Source: Solicoccozyma terricola
Lineage: Eukaryota > Basidiomycota > Tremellomycetes > Filobasidiales > Piskurozymaceae
Length of the DNA stretch: 30,139 nt
Assembly (NCBI GenBank): GCA_001600875.1
Contig: BCLD01000014.1
Location: 823,042 to 853,180 of the forward strand
Direction of reading: 5' to 3'
Position 1 is the first letter of the stretch; every line of letters begins with the position of its first letter. Of the stretch, positions 11,956 through 22,339 are shown in pieces. The position numbers were made by a program, and so were the translations under genes. The notes beneath the pieces were generated by a model. That model ran no database searches and was not told the origin of the DNA. It was given only the letters and a program-made list of their open reading frames with translations.

Positions 11956-13805
11956 TCAGGGGAGAAGCACCTCCCGAACCAATCCCTGCAACTCTTCCCA
12001 GAAACCCTCGATCACACCATCCCCGAACCCGTTGACATCATACCCCAGCGAAAGCCACAGTTTGCCCCTAGTCTACAGTTCAGTCCCTCGCCGTCATTCA
12101 AATCCACGCGCACGTCGTACTCACCCAAACGTATAAGCAAAGAGGAGCAACCCCCCGGGCCGCTGCCTTGACCCCGTGGTCAAACTCTCAAGACGAAGAG
12201 CTGGGAAATCCTTGTGCTTGTACATTCCATCGAGGTTGCCGAGCATCGACACGCCCATGAGCGCTGGTTGCAATACGGTGGCGGGGGCGGGGGTGGGCGC
12301 GGTGGATGGACTGGACGCCGGTGTGGACGCCGGGGTAGGTGGTATAATAGCAGCGTCGCTGGGCGTCGGTGCCTTGCGTTCCGGCATTACGCCGAAACCG
12401 AGACCAACGTTTGAAACCTTGGCCTCCGTTTCATCCTCGATTTTGGCCCACTTGACAGCCCTGTTTCGGCGCACAGTACTGGTCTCGCGACTGCGGGAGA
12501 CGACGAAAGGGCTTTTGACGGCTTTGATCGTCTGTTCCTTTGTCATCCTCGCACGGTGCCAGAAGAGGTTGGCCGTAGGGATGGCTGGGAGGAATGTTGG
12601 GAGGACGATGTTAAAGTATCCGACGCCGAGGTGGAAGAAGGATTCGTTGGCAGACGTTGGTGGAAGCATGTTTGGTCGTAGATTGAGCGCAGAGTAGATC
12701 AAACTGTGACGCGAGCGTTGTCTGCGCGAGCCATACACGGACGGAGTTATCCCCAATACCTACCACGGATGCGCCTTGGAAACGGCCGTTCGACGAGCCC
12801 AAGCGACGTTGCAGAGAGCAAACATGGCATGCGCGATAGTCACACCGTGACTCTTGCATGCCGCGAGGATCGCCTTTGTCTCCTCTACAGTGTAAGGGAA
12901 CGTTGGAACGACTGTGTGCCTCGGCTTCTTTATCGGATTTCTAGGGAAACATTGACCACCGACGAGTTTGCTCTCGGAACGGCGATACTCCTCGAGTCCA
13001 ATCGCAGACCCAAGCTTCGAAGTGGTACGCGGCAACCGGTCCTCCAGGCTCGCCGGCAAACCTTGTCCCACAGCTAGCTGTGATTCGATGAGTGCTGCAA
13101 GCTCCACGACAGACTTGTCCGAGCCGAGGAGGGTGTAAAACTCGTTCATAAACGTGTGAAGGGCCATCCCATCCCCGACGTAGTGCGTGGTGCAAAGCAT
13201 GATTTGATATCGTTCCGTTTTACCCTCCGCAACGACAAACAACATCGCCAGTCGATCGGAAGACAGGACACGAGCATCGTTGAGATATGTCGAGATGAGG
13301 TCGATCTCGCCGCCGACGCCGTACGACAGGAGGTCATTGGCGATTTGGAGGCAGCTATCGAGGGTAGACGGTGGCGTGTAGACGAACGATACGTCTTCAT
13401 ACGAGCCGGCAACGACCTTTGCTGCGAGCAGAGGGTGGCGAATGAGCTGGTATGCCCAGATATGACAAATCCGAGAAGGTGATATCAGTTGAGGTGGAGC
13501 GGAGAGTGTGTGGTGCAAGTACCTGTTCTTCAAAGAGGTCAGCGCCGCCCCTCTCCACGAGTTGCCACCGAACCTCACATGTCATTGACACCGTCTTGAC
13601 GACTGGGAAGAAAGTAGGAAAGTTCATTATCGCTGAGCAGACGCGAGTGTTGGTCGACGGAGAGTCGCTGGAAACGGTCAGCAATTGGGCTGAACTTGGA
13701 CGAAGACGGTGGGGTGTTGGGTGGGGTGTAGACCTTGGCCACCGGCGGGGGTGCCAATGTGTGCTTCAAATCGGAAGGCGTGGCGGAGGGCGAAAGAGGG
13801 TTCAT
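11956..13805 (-). CDS. HxxxDG acyltransferase (condensation / alcohol-acetyltransferase-like fold)
   Basis: Four exons, 13805-13579, 13522-12764, 12703-12125 and 12067-11956, join to 558 residues. The catalytic motif HYVGDGMALHTF (His-x3-Asp-Gly) is near residue 190 and marks the CoA-dependent or thioester acyltransferase superfamily (chloramphenicol acetyltransferase fold). Other landmarks are DNELSYFLPSR, GVNDMYLH (created across intron 1), YSALNLRPNM and a C-terminal GKLWLSLGYDVNGFG, which suits the second structural motif of the fold. Residues 1-60 are Pro/Ser-rich and low in complexity, and a second Pro/Ala/Thr-rich stretch interrupts the C-terminal half. It is divergent from the fucosyltransferase-like gene across 495 bp. 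The substrate cannot be told from sequence: an alcohol, a glycan or a secondary metabolite is possible. Confidence 0.78.
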
Positions 13806-14300
13806 CTTGTTGTTAAAGACAGCGAGGACAGGTATACTCGATTGGTTTGGAGGTATAGCACCGGTCCGCTCAGCATCCTTTCCCAATCCCCCGACGATTA
13901 TCTGTGAACAAAGTAAGAGCGGGCCCCGGGGGGGGGGGGGCACCGCACCAACTTGTACTGCGACTTATCCGAGACATTAATGCGGGTGAAATCAGGTTGA
14001 ATCCTGAACTATCATGAGAAAGTTGGTCTGTCTACGTAAGAGACAATCTGCCAGCCCTGACGGAAGGGAAACTGAAAATCTCTTGCATCCGAAACTGCAC
14101 TATAGCAGGTGCTCAGACAAAGCAACGGGGGGGCGGTGAACGGTGTCACCTGGTCCGTGGAGACGACGGCGTGACTTATTCGGATGGATGCAACCACCCT
14201 CCTAGGCCATAGATAGATACCTCCACCGTTCGACTCGACGATTACGAAGAGCGTCGTCTCTTTCCCCCGACGACATTTCTTTTGAACACCCAGGCCAACC
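13806..14300. promoter_or_regulatory. Shared divergent promoter region of the acyltransferase and fucosyltransferase-like genes
   Basis: A 495-bp intergenic stretch between two divergent start codons. It holds a 13-nt G run at 13928-13940, which is poly-C on the acyltransferase sense strand about 120 bp upstream of its start. No clear TATA element is seen. Confidence 0.45.
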
Positions 14301-16437
14301 ATGTCGTCCTACGGTCGGGGTCCGCAACATGGTCGTCGTCTTGTCATGGTTATTATCGTGCTGGGCGGAGTCATGCTCATCACAATGGTGGGATCGCACA
14401 CAAAGTCGCAGTTGACCACAAGGAATGGGTATCGATACGCAGCGGCCTTTGGTGGTTTGCCAGTTGCGTCGGTGCAAGAAACAGAGTCGACGACGGATGC
14501 TACCAGGAGCGTATTCACGTATAAACATCCGGCGTTGATTTCTACTGGACGCAAGAGCACGATTCGAGGTGAGCAAGTGGGGGTTGGCGTGGGGTGCCTA
14601 TTGACCCGGGTGCGTCCGTCTCATCCCAGCCAACCTCAACCCGGCAAACAAATACTTGTTATCTTTTGCGCACTCGGGGTTTACCAATCAGGTCATGGAA
14701 TTGATCAATCGTATGTGACGAGTTGTTCGAGGTAGACCCGTCCTTGACCGTCAATCATCTCGCAGACATCCACCTCGCCCACCTTTCAAATCACATCCCA
14801 ATCCTTCCCCCAGTCATCGGCCACATGACCCACTTGCACGGCTACGTCCCACTCATGCATGTCCGAGAATTCTTCGACCTCTCCGAGCTGGAAGACAAGC
14901 TGGGTATGCCAATACTGGAACTTCTCGACCTGAAAGCGGTGAGAGAGGCCGAGGTGGGCGTCGGGGAAGAGTTGCCGCACGACGAATCGATACCATGTTG
15001 GGGATTAATGCAGACACAGACTCGAGGTGGAGGCTTGAATGTGAATATCAGGGATATGGCGAGGGAGTTTCATCTAGGTGAGTGACGGTAGCGCCAACGC
15101 GTTGACCCCCCCCCCCCCCCCCCAACTTAAATCCCCACCACAGGCCTTCTTCGTACACCGATGCCGGAAGAGTTGTACCGAGGCATGGACGCTCTCTACG
15201 AGCCAGTCGCAAGGTTCATACGACCGTCAATGGCGGAATCTTACGTCTCACCTCCATCCCGAAAGATGCGAACGATGCTTGATCAATGGAATGAACCGAT
15301 GCCGTCGATATTCCCTCAACCGTTGACAGACCCATTGTCATGCATGGATGGGCTGTACTACATGGCATCGGAGAGTACGAACCATGGGTGTCAGGAGGAG
15401 TATTATCGGGCGGGTAGCGTATGGAAAGACGTCGGTGTTCACATGAAGTTTACCGACGAGTGGGAGAGGAGGACAAAGGAGGTGGAGAGGAAGATCTTGG
15501 GGTTGGCGGAGGGTGACGAGATTCCAGTGGTGCGTCGGAGCGTGGGCGTGGGAACGTCTGTTCGAGCACACATCTGATCGACTGCCACAGTTCCACGCCA
15601 TGCATATCCGTCATGGAGGTAGGTGGGCGACACGTTCCCCCCCCCCCCCCCCCCCGGGGCGCTAACATCTCCGCTACAGACCGGTTGGAGGAAAGATGCG
15701 CCGATCCGCATTTGGCACGCAGCGACAGAGGTTGTCTCCCAGTCAGCAACTATGTCCCTGCCCTGAACGAAAATCTCCAGCAACTACTGAGAGCGGGTCA
15801 GTTGGAATGGCAAGGTACGGAAAAGGTTCTGGTATTGAGTGACGACACTTCCGACGCCTTCAAGTGGGTCGATCCCCTTCCGCCGTGGCCACGGGTGCTC
15901 GATCTAACTCACCCGCCTTCCAACAGAGAACAGGTCAAGGACTTTGGATTCGTCTTTGTAGATCACGACGCATTAAAGACGTTTGAAACGTATGGTCCTT
16001 GGTGGGTCCGAATCGACCGAGACGACAGCGACCCGACCGTTGACGCAAGGTCAGCACCGCAGGGGTTCCACGGTGATAGACTCGGTTTTAATGACACATG
16101 CCAAAGCATTGGTTGGATCGGAAGGGTCCACGAGTGAGTCCGGCGGCGACGGCGGCGGCGGCGAATCATACCCGGCGAAAGGGCTTACCCTACGCTGCAG
16201 TGAGCATTCTAGGAGCACGAAGGGGAGAAGATTGGTATGGTAACGTTCACAGGTTGGCGTAGGGGGGAAGGGGGGGGGGGGATAACGGAGGTCATGGACT
16301 CTCATTTTTGGTACTTGTGCGCCAGATCGTCAACCCCCCGTACTTTATTCGGATATCTACTTTTGTTTTTTTTACCCATGATGGCGACATCCACATCTTC
16401 CCGAATGCGATTCCTCACGGTCAGCTGACTCTCGAAG
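14301..16437 (+). CDS. GDP-fucose protein O-fucosyltransferase-like, type II membrane protein
   Basis: Exons 14301-14568, 14630-14710, 14766-15077, 15144-15529, 15591-15618, 15680-15863, 15927-16001, 16063-16133 and 16201-about 16251 join in phase, followed by a short last exon. Residues 1-13 are basic and 14-32 form one hydrophobic segment (VMVIIVLGGVMLITMV), a type II Golgi signal anchor. Family landmarks are KYLLSFAHSGFTNQVMELIN, the donor-binding stretch FHAMHIRHGD, LVLSDDTSD and SVLMTHAKALVGSEGSTMS. They match the O-fucosyltransferase fold (GDP-fucose to Ser/Thr). The peptide HIRHGD stands where most members have HIRRGD. Introns 3 and 5 carry 18- and 19-nt poly-C runs. The C-terminus is ambiguous: reading frames stop at 16437 or 16502 depending on the last splice. 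A related GT-B glycosyltransferase is the alternative. Confidence 0.76.
15106..15123 (+). repeat. Poly-C run in fucosyltransferase-like intron 3
   Basis: Eighteen C on the sense strand, 20 bases upstream of the CCACAG acceptor. Confidence 0.85.
15637..15655 (+). repeat. Poly-C run in fucosyltransferase-like intron 5
   Basis: Nineteen C on the sense strand, upstream of the CTACAG acceptor at 15679. Confidence 0.85.
16270..16281. repeat. Poly-G run near the fucosyltransferase-like 3' end
   Basis: Twelve G on the plus strand in the last intron, here G-rich rather than C-rich in the sense direction. Confidence 0.8.
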
Positions 16438-16484
16438 CCTGTCCGGTTATGCGCGCTACTGGTTGCAAGAGCATTACGGACGAA

Positions 16485-17823
16485 TTATCGCTGAAATTTT
16501 AGTCGGCTCTCTAACAGATCCGCCAGTAGTTTGCCGATAGATATGCAGAAGTTCTCCCTCCCAAGAAGTGGTGATATACTATATCCTCCATTTCGCTCTA
16601 TACGGACTGCTCCATCCTGCAACCTTCTATTCACGACATAAAACTCCCAACGTGCAATTTGGTCTATGAATATGAAGGGGTCATACTCATTTCCTCCTGG
16701 AGCAACCCTGACTGCAGGCCATTCAACCTCAAATATGGTGTAGCGGAATCGGACCTGACATTGAGGAGGTATAACCCTATCGATGGATTCAGCTAGATAT
16801 TCCACGTCGATATTCTCATCTTGGTCTTCAAGGCCGAACCAGATAACCAATTTTCGAAGATTTGTGAAAATGAGTTCTCCATCCATAAAGTCTCTGCGAA
16901 TATTGACCCATCCAATATCGAGGCTTTGAAGGTTCGACGCAAGGTTTCTTGGTATGGGTGGACATGGCAGCCAGTCTTCTTTGAGGAACCACAATCCAAG
17001 ATTGTCCAGATGCGTCAACGTGGAGAGATGATGATAATATTTCAAATGAGGTGTACCATGGACATTGATAACTATGTGTAACCGTTTAAGCAGTGGCATC
17101 ATCTCGCACAATCGTTCGAGTTGATCCCCTTTAATGTGGGCAACGAAACATTGAAGGTCGATGACATTCCTGAAGGGATTATCCACCGTGAGCATCCTAG
17201 GTGGAGCCAATCGCGATAAGCTTATGTGAAGATTTGACGAGGCTGCAGTAACTAGGTTGACATATGGCAAGGAATCGTCACGACCACCACAGTTGATAAT
17301 GTGCAGCCGAGCATTGTCGGAATTGATGAGCGGAAGGAGGGTAGGCTGCATTCGATCTGGATCACCAAGTAGTAGTTCATGCAAGTGTGTGATCCTGGAG
17401 ATCTCTACCAAGACCTTGTCTAGACCGGATCTCACAGGAGGTCCGGGTCCGGGAAGACGATAGTTCCAATGACTTAATTTCACCGATATAGTCATATCCC
17501 ATAGCGTAATTCCACAATGAATGTATTTTACCCTTGGGTACGTATCCGAGAGTTCCTTGAAAGTGGAGTGACTCAGGGTTTCATATCGTGCAGACAGATT
17601 CAAGTAACGGACACCACGGCGATAGGCTGTCAAACGTTCCTGTGGATGCGATCATTAGCAGTGTATTCAAACACATTTACAACATGACTCACAGGGTCGG
17701 GATCCATGTACAAATTGATGATCTCCAAAAAGATGTGTGGCGTGGTGTGATAAAGTATGGGAATACCCAGCTCCAGGGTGTTCGGACTGATGCGAATGCA
17801 TTTATAAACGTCGGACAACGTAT
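16485..17823 (-). CDS. F-box/LRR-like hypothetical protein, 5' exon missing
   Basis: Two exons are clear: 17823-17693, and 17639-16485 ending in TAA. The intron is GTGAGT...CCACAG, and its removal gives DPDPERLTAYRRG. The first exon starts directly after a TTTAG acceptor and reads DTLSDVYKCIRISPNTL, which is how the second half of a fungal F-box looks (leucines, a cysteine, then helix). The remaining 380 residues contain irregular leucine-rich segments such as LHELLLGD, LERLCEMMPLLKRLH and LDNLGLWFL, with no zinc finger or enzyme motif. F-box proteins of this kind are substrate adaptors of SCF ubiquitin ligases. No in-frame ATG or upstream exon with the start of the F-box could be found: the sequence upstream turns into a minisatellite. 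The gene may be broken, or its first exon may lie further away. Confidence 0.55.
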
Positions 17824-17898
17824 CTAAATGGGTCAGTATGTTGAGAAAAATCGGGGATATGTGAAAGAGGCCGATCGTGGAGGAGTAGGAGGGGGTGC

Positions 17899-18513
17899 CC
17901 GCACGGTGGCGAATGCCACGTCATTGTTTTTGTTGGCAAATGCCACGTCATTGTTGTTGGTGGCGAATAACACGTCATTGGTGGCGGTGGCGGTGGCGGT
18001 GGCGGTGGCGAATGCCACTTCATCGGTGGCGGTGGGTGGCGAATAACACGTCATCGGTGGCGGTGGCGGTGGCGGTGGCAAATGCCACGTCATCGGGTGG
18101 CGGTGGCGGTGGCAAATGCCACGTCATCGGGTGGCGGTGGCGGTGGCAAATGCCACGTCATCGGGTGGCGGTGGCGGTGGCAAATGACACGTCATCTTTT
18201 TCGATCGTGGGTTCGGACATACATGACCTTTGATGTCCGCACGGTGGCAAATGACACGTCATACATGACCTTTGATGTCCGCACGGTGGCAAATGACACG
18301 TCATCTTTTTCGATCGTGGGTTCGGACATACTTGGCCGCCGATGTCCGCACGGTGGCAAATACCACGTCATTGTTTTTGGTGGCAAATGACACGTCATCA
18401 CTCTAATTACGTCATTGGTGGCAAAAACATTACGTCATCTGAATGCCACGTCATCATTGATTTGGGTGGCGGTGGCGGTGGCGGTGGCGGTGGCGAATTG
18501 GGTGGCAAACGGT
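17899..18513. repeat. Minisatellite 1: GGTGGCRAATGMCACGTCAT array
   Basis: About fifteen copies of a core resembling GGTGGCAAATGMCACGTCAT, separated by variable numbers of GGTGGC hexamers or by a longer spacer carrying TTTTTCGATCGTGGGTTCGG. Three consecutive 34-bp units at about 18078-18180 are identical. The core contains CACGTCA, and its ATGACACGTCAT variant is an imperfect palindrome. No protein-coding role is apparent, although several frames stay open by repetition. Confidence 0.9.
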
Positions 18514-18839
18514 GGCGAACCACCTCCTATCGAAAATAATTGGTGTGTCAAGGAAAGTCCCTCAGCTTTGAAGCTATCCTCATGGGGTTTAAAGACCTGA
18601 TATTCCACGGCTCGGCGCTACATTTTGGGCATTTTGAACCTGTCAGAAAGACGAATCTTTGCAAATCTCCTATTTTCGGGTGATTTTTTCCTAGCGAGGA
18701 AGGAATGTGTCAAGGAAAGTCCATCAGTTTCGCCGGAATCCTCTTGGGGTAACAATATTCTGTTCTCCAGTGCTCCCCCCCAACCTTCCATCTCATAGGA
18801 TGTGTTGAAAGCAACATCTTTTGTGTTTTTCTCGGTTTC
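18514..18839. other. Spacer between two minisatellites, with a duplicated 45-bp segment
   Basis: No gene. Two diverged direct copies beginning TGTGTCAAGGAAAGTCC are at 18544-18588 and 18706-18750, about 160 bp apart. They also share an ATCCTC-TGGGGT ending. Confidence 0.7.
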
Positions 18840-19415
18840 GGGTGTTCTTTGTTCTTATACACGGTACTTTGTTTACCCTTTTTCCACTCCAGCAGTACTT
18901 TTCTGCGTTCACGATGGTTGCGGTGGATGCGGTATGCAGTGGTTGCGGCGGATGCGGTACTTTATTCTCGAATACGTGGATGCGGTACTTTTTCTACTGT
19001 TTCTGAAACTGCGGCACTTTACTTTTCCTGTCGCCACGGACTTTTTCTACTCTTGTGGTAGCACTATTAATGTGATTAATACAGACATGTTTCTACACAT
19101 CCTGCCTGATGTCTGGCGAGGAGTAGTTCATGACTCGGTTAAACATACAGATGGTGGAAGACTGCTGTTTCATCAGCTACTCGGATGTCATGGTAAATCT
19201 CCTCCTCCTCCTCCTCCTCCTCCTCCTCCTCCTCATTCGTGGATGCGGTACTTTTTCTATCTCTGCAGTGGGTGCAGTACTTTTCCTCACTTTGCAGTTG
19301 GACACGCCACTTTTTCTAACTTTACGCTGGATGCGGTACTTTTTCTGCCTTTGTGGTGGATGCAGTACTTTATCCACCAGTCCGGTGGATGTGGTACTTT
19401 TTCTACCATTTCTTA
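18840..19415. repeat. Minisatellite 2a: GGATGCGGTACTTTTTCTAC array
   Basis: Degenerate copies of GGATGCGGTACTTTTTCTAC with spacings of roughly 24-40 bp. It is interrupted at 19050-19200 by unrelated sequence and by a (TCC)n run at 19200-19234. Confidence 0.85.
19200..19234. repeat. (TCC)n trinucleotide run
   Basis: About eleven uninterrupted copies of TCC/CTC inside minisatellite 2a. Confidence 0.9.
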
Positions 19416-19519
19416 AAGTGCGGCACTCTTTCTACTCTTATGGTAGCCTCCCTGGATGTGAATAAACGTCTGTATTAATCATATCAATAATGCTACCATC
19501 TCCTGGGACTAGTGCCTGG

Positions 19520-20205
19520 GACTAGTGGATGCGGTACTTTTCTTATATTCCTACCCGGTTCTAACAGTCCGGCACTTTTTCTACTTTTCTAGCTTTTTCC
19601 ACTTCAGTCCACCTCAGTCCATACTCTTGCACCACCGTTTCTACTCTTTCTCTCAGTGCGGTACTTTTTCTACTTTTGTGGTACGTTTTCTACATGATAG
19701 ATGTAGGTACCATCTGTTACCACCATTCATCAATCTGTGGATGAACTTGATGTCATGGTAAACATCTTGCTTACTTTGAAGTATTGTTAACGTGTTGGTA
19801 ATATTGCCACCATGTCCTCTTCACATCGTCTACTGTTGCTGTTGCAGTGGATGCGGTACTCTTCCTAACTTTGTGATGGATGCGGTACTTTGTTTTGCCT
19901 TTAGAGTGTATGTGCTCCTTTTTCTTACTTTGCACTGAATGCGGTAGCGGTACTTGTTCTACTGTTTCTGACAGCACGGTACTGTTGCAGTGGATGTGGT
20001 ACTTTGTGTAACTTTGTGGTGGATGCGATACTTTGTTTGCAGTGGTACTCTTCCATTGGATGCGGTGGATGTTTCTGTTTCTGTAAAGGTATGCGGTACC
20101 TTTTCTACTGTTGCTGTTGCAGTGGATGCGGTACTTTTTCCACTTTCCCGGTGGATGCGGTACTTTTCTTACCTTTGTGGCCGATGCGGTACTTTCCTAC
20201 TCTTG
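19520..20205. repeat. Minisatellite 2b: continuation of the GCGGTACTTT array
   Basis: The same unit as minisatellite 2a resumes after a 100-bp break and becomes more regular near 20090-20200 (GTGGATGCGGTACTTTTTC). A 13-bp duplication containing CTGGGACTAG at about 19501-19526 sits at the junction. Confidence 0.85.
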
Positions 20206-20279
20206 AAGTGGGGCAAGATTAACTCAGTCAAACATCGAACAGACGGTGGATGTTAACAGCTCTGCCATCTACGTTCGAT

Positions 20280-20964
20280 TCCCACCGACACCTCCCCTCG
20301 TGCCTCTCTGAACCCTGCGAATGTGGCAGATGCTTGAAGAATGCGGCAATGCCTGATGGCAGGATGTTTAGGGGTGAGTGAATTGAAAGAATTTCATCAT
20401 TGTCGTCCTTCTGATGATTTTCAATGGCAGATGTTCTGGACTGGGACTATGCTCTCCCCTCGAGACACCCCAGCACATCTCTCGTATCCGCATCTCAGCT
20501 CCTCGCTCGTCAACCCGTCGTCCCACCATGCAACAGTCCTCCCCCATCGCATCAAGGCAAATGTCGCTCATGCTTTATGAAAGCGCCAACGCCTGATTAC
20601 AGGACGGTTACGAGTGAGTGCATTCAAAGAATTTTCAACATCGTCGTCAGAAGGATGACAGATTTTACTGGACTGGTCAGCCGTTACATGCACACTTTCG
20701 GACCGCTCGTCAACCTCGTCAACCGGTAGTCCTGCCACATCTTTGGACTCTCCTCGTGTCAGGCCATACCCTGCAACTCGTCACACCCAAATGGTATATT
20801 CATCATCGGTCCGCACCCCGACCACACGTTTACCCTCGGTCCACACCTTGCTCTTTGGCGAGCTACAAAATCTACCATACCTCGGCCAATTCGCGAGCTA
20901 CAAGATCTACCAATACCTCGGCCAATTCCAACGCCTCGACTGCAAACCGATCAAGAGGCATTGA
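20280..20964 (+). CDS. Hypothetical gene with a duplicated Cys-rich exon
   Basis: I do not recognise this protein. Two related exon-intron modules follow one another. The first reads CECGRCLKNAAMPDGR and then a GTGAGT donor; the second reads GKCRSCFMKAPTPDYRTVT and then a GTGAGT donor. After each intron the next exon begins with related sequence (VLDWDYA and ILLDWSA). The C-x-x-C pairs could bind zinc, but there are too few cysteines to name a finger. Downstream, a tandem 35/36-bp duplication gives LPYLGQFASYK followed by a near copy. No convincing start codon is seen and the splice phases of the second module do not close cleanly, so part of the gene may be decayed. Confidence 0.35.
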
Positions 20965-21409
20965 ATTCGCTCCAGAGGATGTTTTGATCTGAGGTTGAGG
21001 ACAGTGCGTGAGTGTATTCATGCATTAATGACAGGGACGACAGAGCGAGCGCCACGGGGGCAGGGGGAGAGGTGACGAGTTTTTATGATCGGGGGGTTCC
21101 TTTTTGCTTTCATTCTTTCCATGTATCGTTTATTCCGGGATTTTGTGTTTGCCTGGACGGGGATTATATGAAATATATATGTTGTTTGTAAAGTCCATCC
21201 GAAGACGAGTCTTCCAAGGAACCGAAGAAACCGAAACATTAACTATCAGCCTATCAAAAGAATATAAAAGATGCAGGGAGTGGGGACAGGAGTATCATGA
21301 AGTAGTGCGGTGAACCAGTGACCCCGCAGGCATGTTGTTGTTGTACACCAAAACTCGCGAAAAATGTTAATTGAATAACCTTGAATGAATAAATTACACT
21401 GGGGTCCAT
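20965..21409. other. Intergenic, A/T-richer stretch
   Basis: No convincing gene on either strand. Contains ATATATAT-like sequence near 21169-21181 and a G-rich patch at 21056-21075. Confidence 0.45.
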
Positions 21410-21888
21410 TTACTCGTCCTCCAAGTTCGATCCCCACCTCTCCCAATACCAAAGCGGAGAACGCTTGTAGATCCGAGCTCGCCAACACCCTCCCACGGAT
21501 GGCTGTCTCGTCAACGTTGATTTCTAGAGGTATACGGACATGGACTCACATCAACAGCCTTATAAGAATACCCCATCACCTCCTTACCCGACATCCCTAC
21601 ACTTGGCAAACACTTAGCCAACCTCTCGATCCCTTCACCCGAGTAAACTTCATCCACCAACTCTGCCACCATCTCCTCCTGTAAAGAATCCTGGAATTGC
21701 GTGTTCAATTCCAAGGGACAAATCGAAGACGAGAGAGAGGAGAGGAGGGCGAGTGCGAGTATGGTGGGGGTGATGATGATGAGAGGATGGAGGTGAATTC
21801 GTCGGGAGATGATGGTGGCAGGAGAACGTGGGGGAATCTGTAACCGGGGGGGGTTCAGAACGTGTGTGTGACGTAGGGGGATGGACAT
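21410..21888 (-). CDS. Hypothetical small secreted or single-pass protein
   Basis: Two exons, 21888-21550 and 21502-21410, join across a 47-nt GTGAGT...CAG intron to 143 residues and a TAA stop. Residues 1-33 are basic with several prolines, residues about 34-55 form a hydrophobic segment (LIIITPTILALALLSSL), and the rest is hydrophilic. That fits a long signal peptide or a signal anchor. An AATATAAG element on the minus strand at 21939-21932 lies about 45 bp upstream of the ATG, where a TATA box would sit. No family is recognised. The second exon is short and could be replaced by another splice choice. Confidence 0.45.
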
Positions 21889-21931
21889 GCGACCCACGGA
21901 AGACTCCCGGTGGTCCCATCAACCTCTGCTC

Positions 21932-21939
21932 TTATATTC
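21932..21939 (-). promoter_or_regulatory. TATA-like element
   Basis: AATATAAG on the minus strand, about 45 bp upstream of the ATG at 21888. Confidence 0.4.
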
Positions 21940-22339
21940 CTGATCAACGGGGACCATTCCATGGCCATCACAGGTTGTTTCAATTTAAAATTTCTTGCAC
22001 ACACACCGCCACTTTCTCCTCGATAAGCTGCCATCCGACGTGGAGAAGCCACCAACTAAAGCCAAGGAAAATGTTATCCGGTTGGTTCTGCGGGATCGGT
22101 GGTGGTTGGCTCGCTCCTTTGAAACGATTGGTGATAATACCATGTCAGTGATTGAAAAGTACGTCCACGGTAGTAGCCATTGAGAGGTGGTAATTGCAGC
22201 CGACGATCCATTCGTCCGGAGCTCATGCGGATACTGTCGACGAGCCATGATGGACAGTTGGGAGGTTGTTTGGAGGATGACAACTGGGATGAGGTAGATG
22301 GAAGTGACGGCTCGTGTGATGGCTGTGCGGCCCGGGGGG
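21940..22339. other. Unassigned stretch
   Basis: Open frames exist on both strands (for example 22731-21985 minus) but they lack family motifs, and I regard them as shadows of the repeat-bearing frame next to them. No RNA gene is seen. Confidence 0.35.

Noticed and set aside
17802..18401. His/Pro-rich and Ala/Val-rich open frames over minisatellite 1
   Set aside because: They are translations of GGTGGC and CACGTCAT repeats on both strands.
17720..19140. Possible second copy of an F-box gene fragment near 19100 (both contain a GATGT-TGGCG-GG segment)
   Set aside because: Only about 15 of 20 bases agree over a short stretch, and the surrounding sequence does not align.
18802..19416. Long open frame with WMRYFF-type repeats
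   Set aside because: The frame is kept open by the minisatellite unit itself; composition is repetitive in all frames, with no splice or start evidence.
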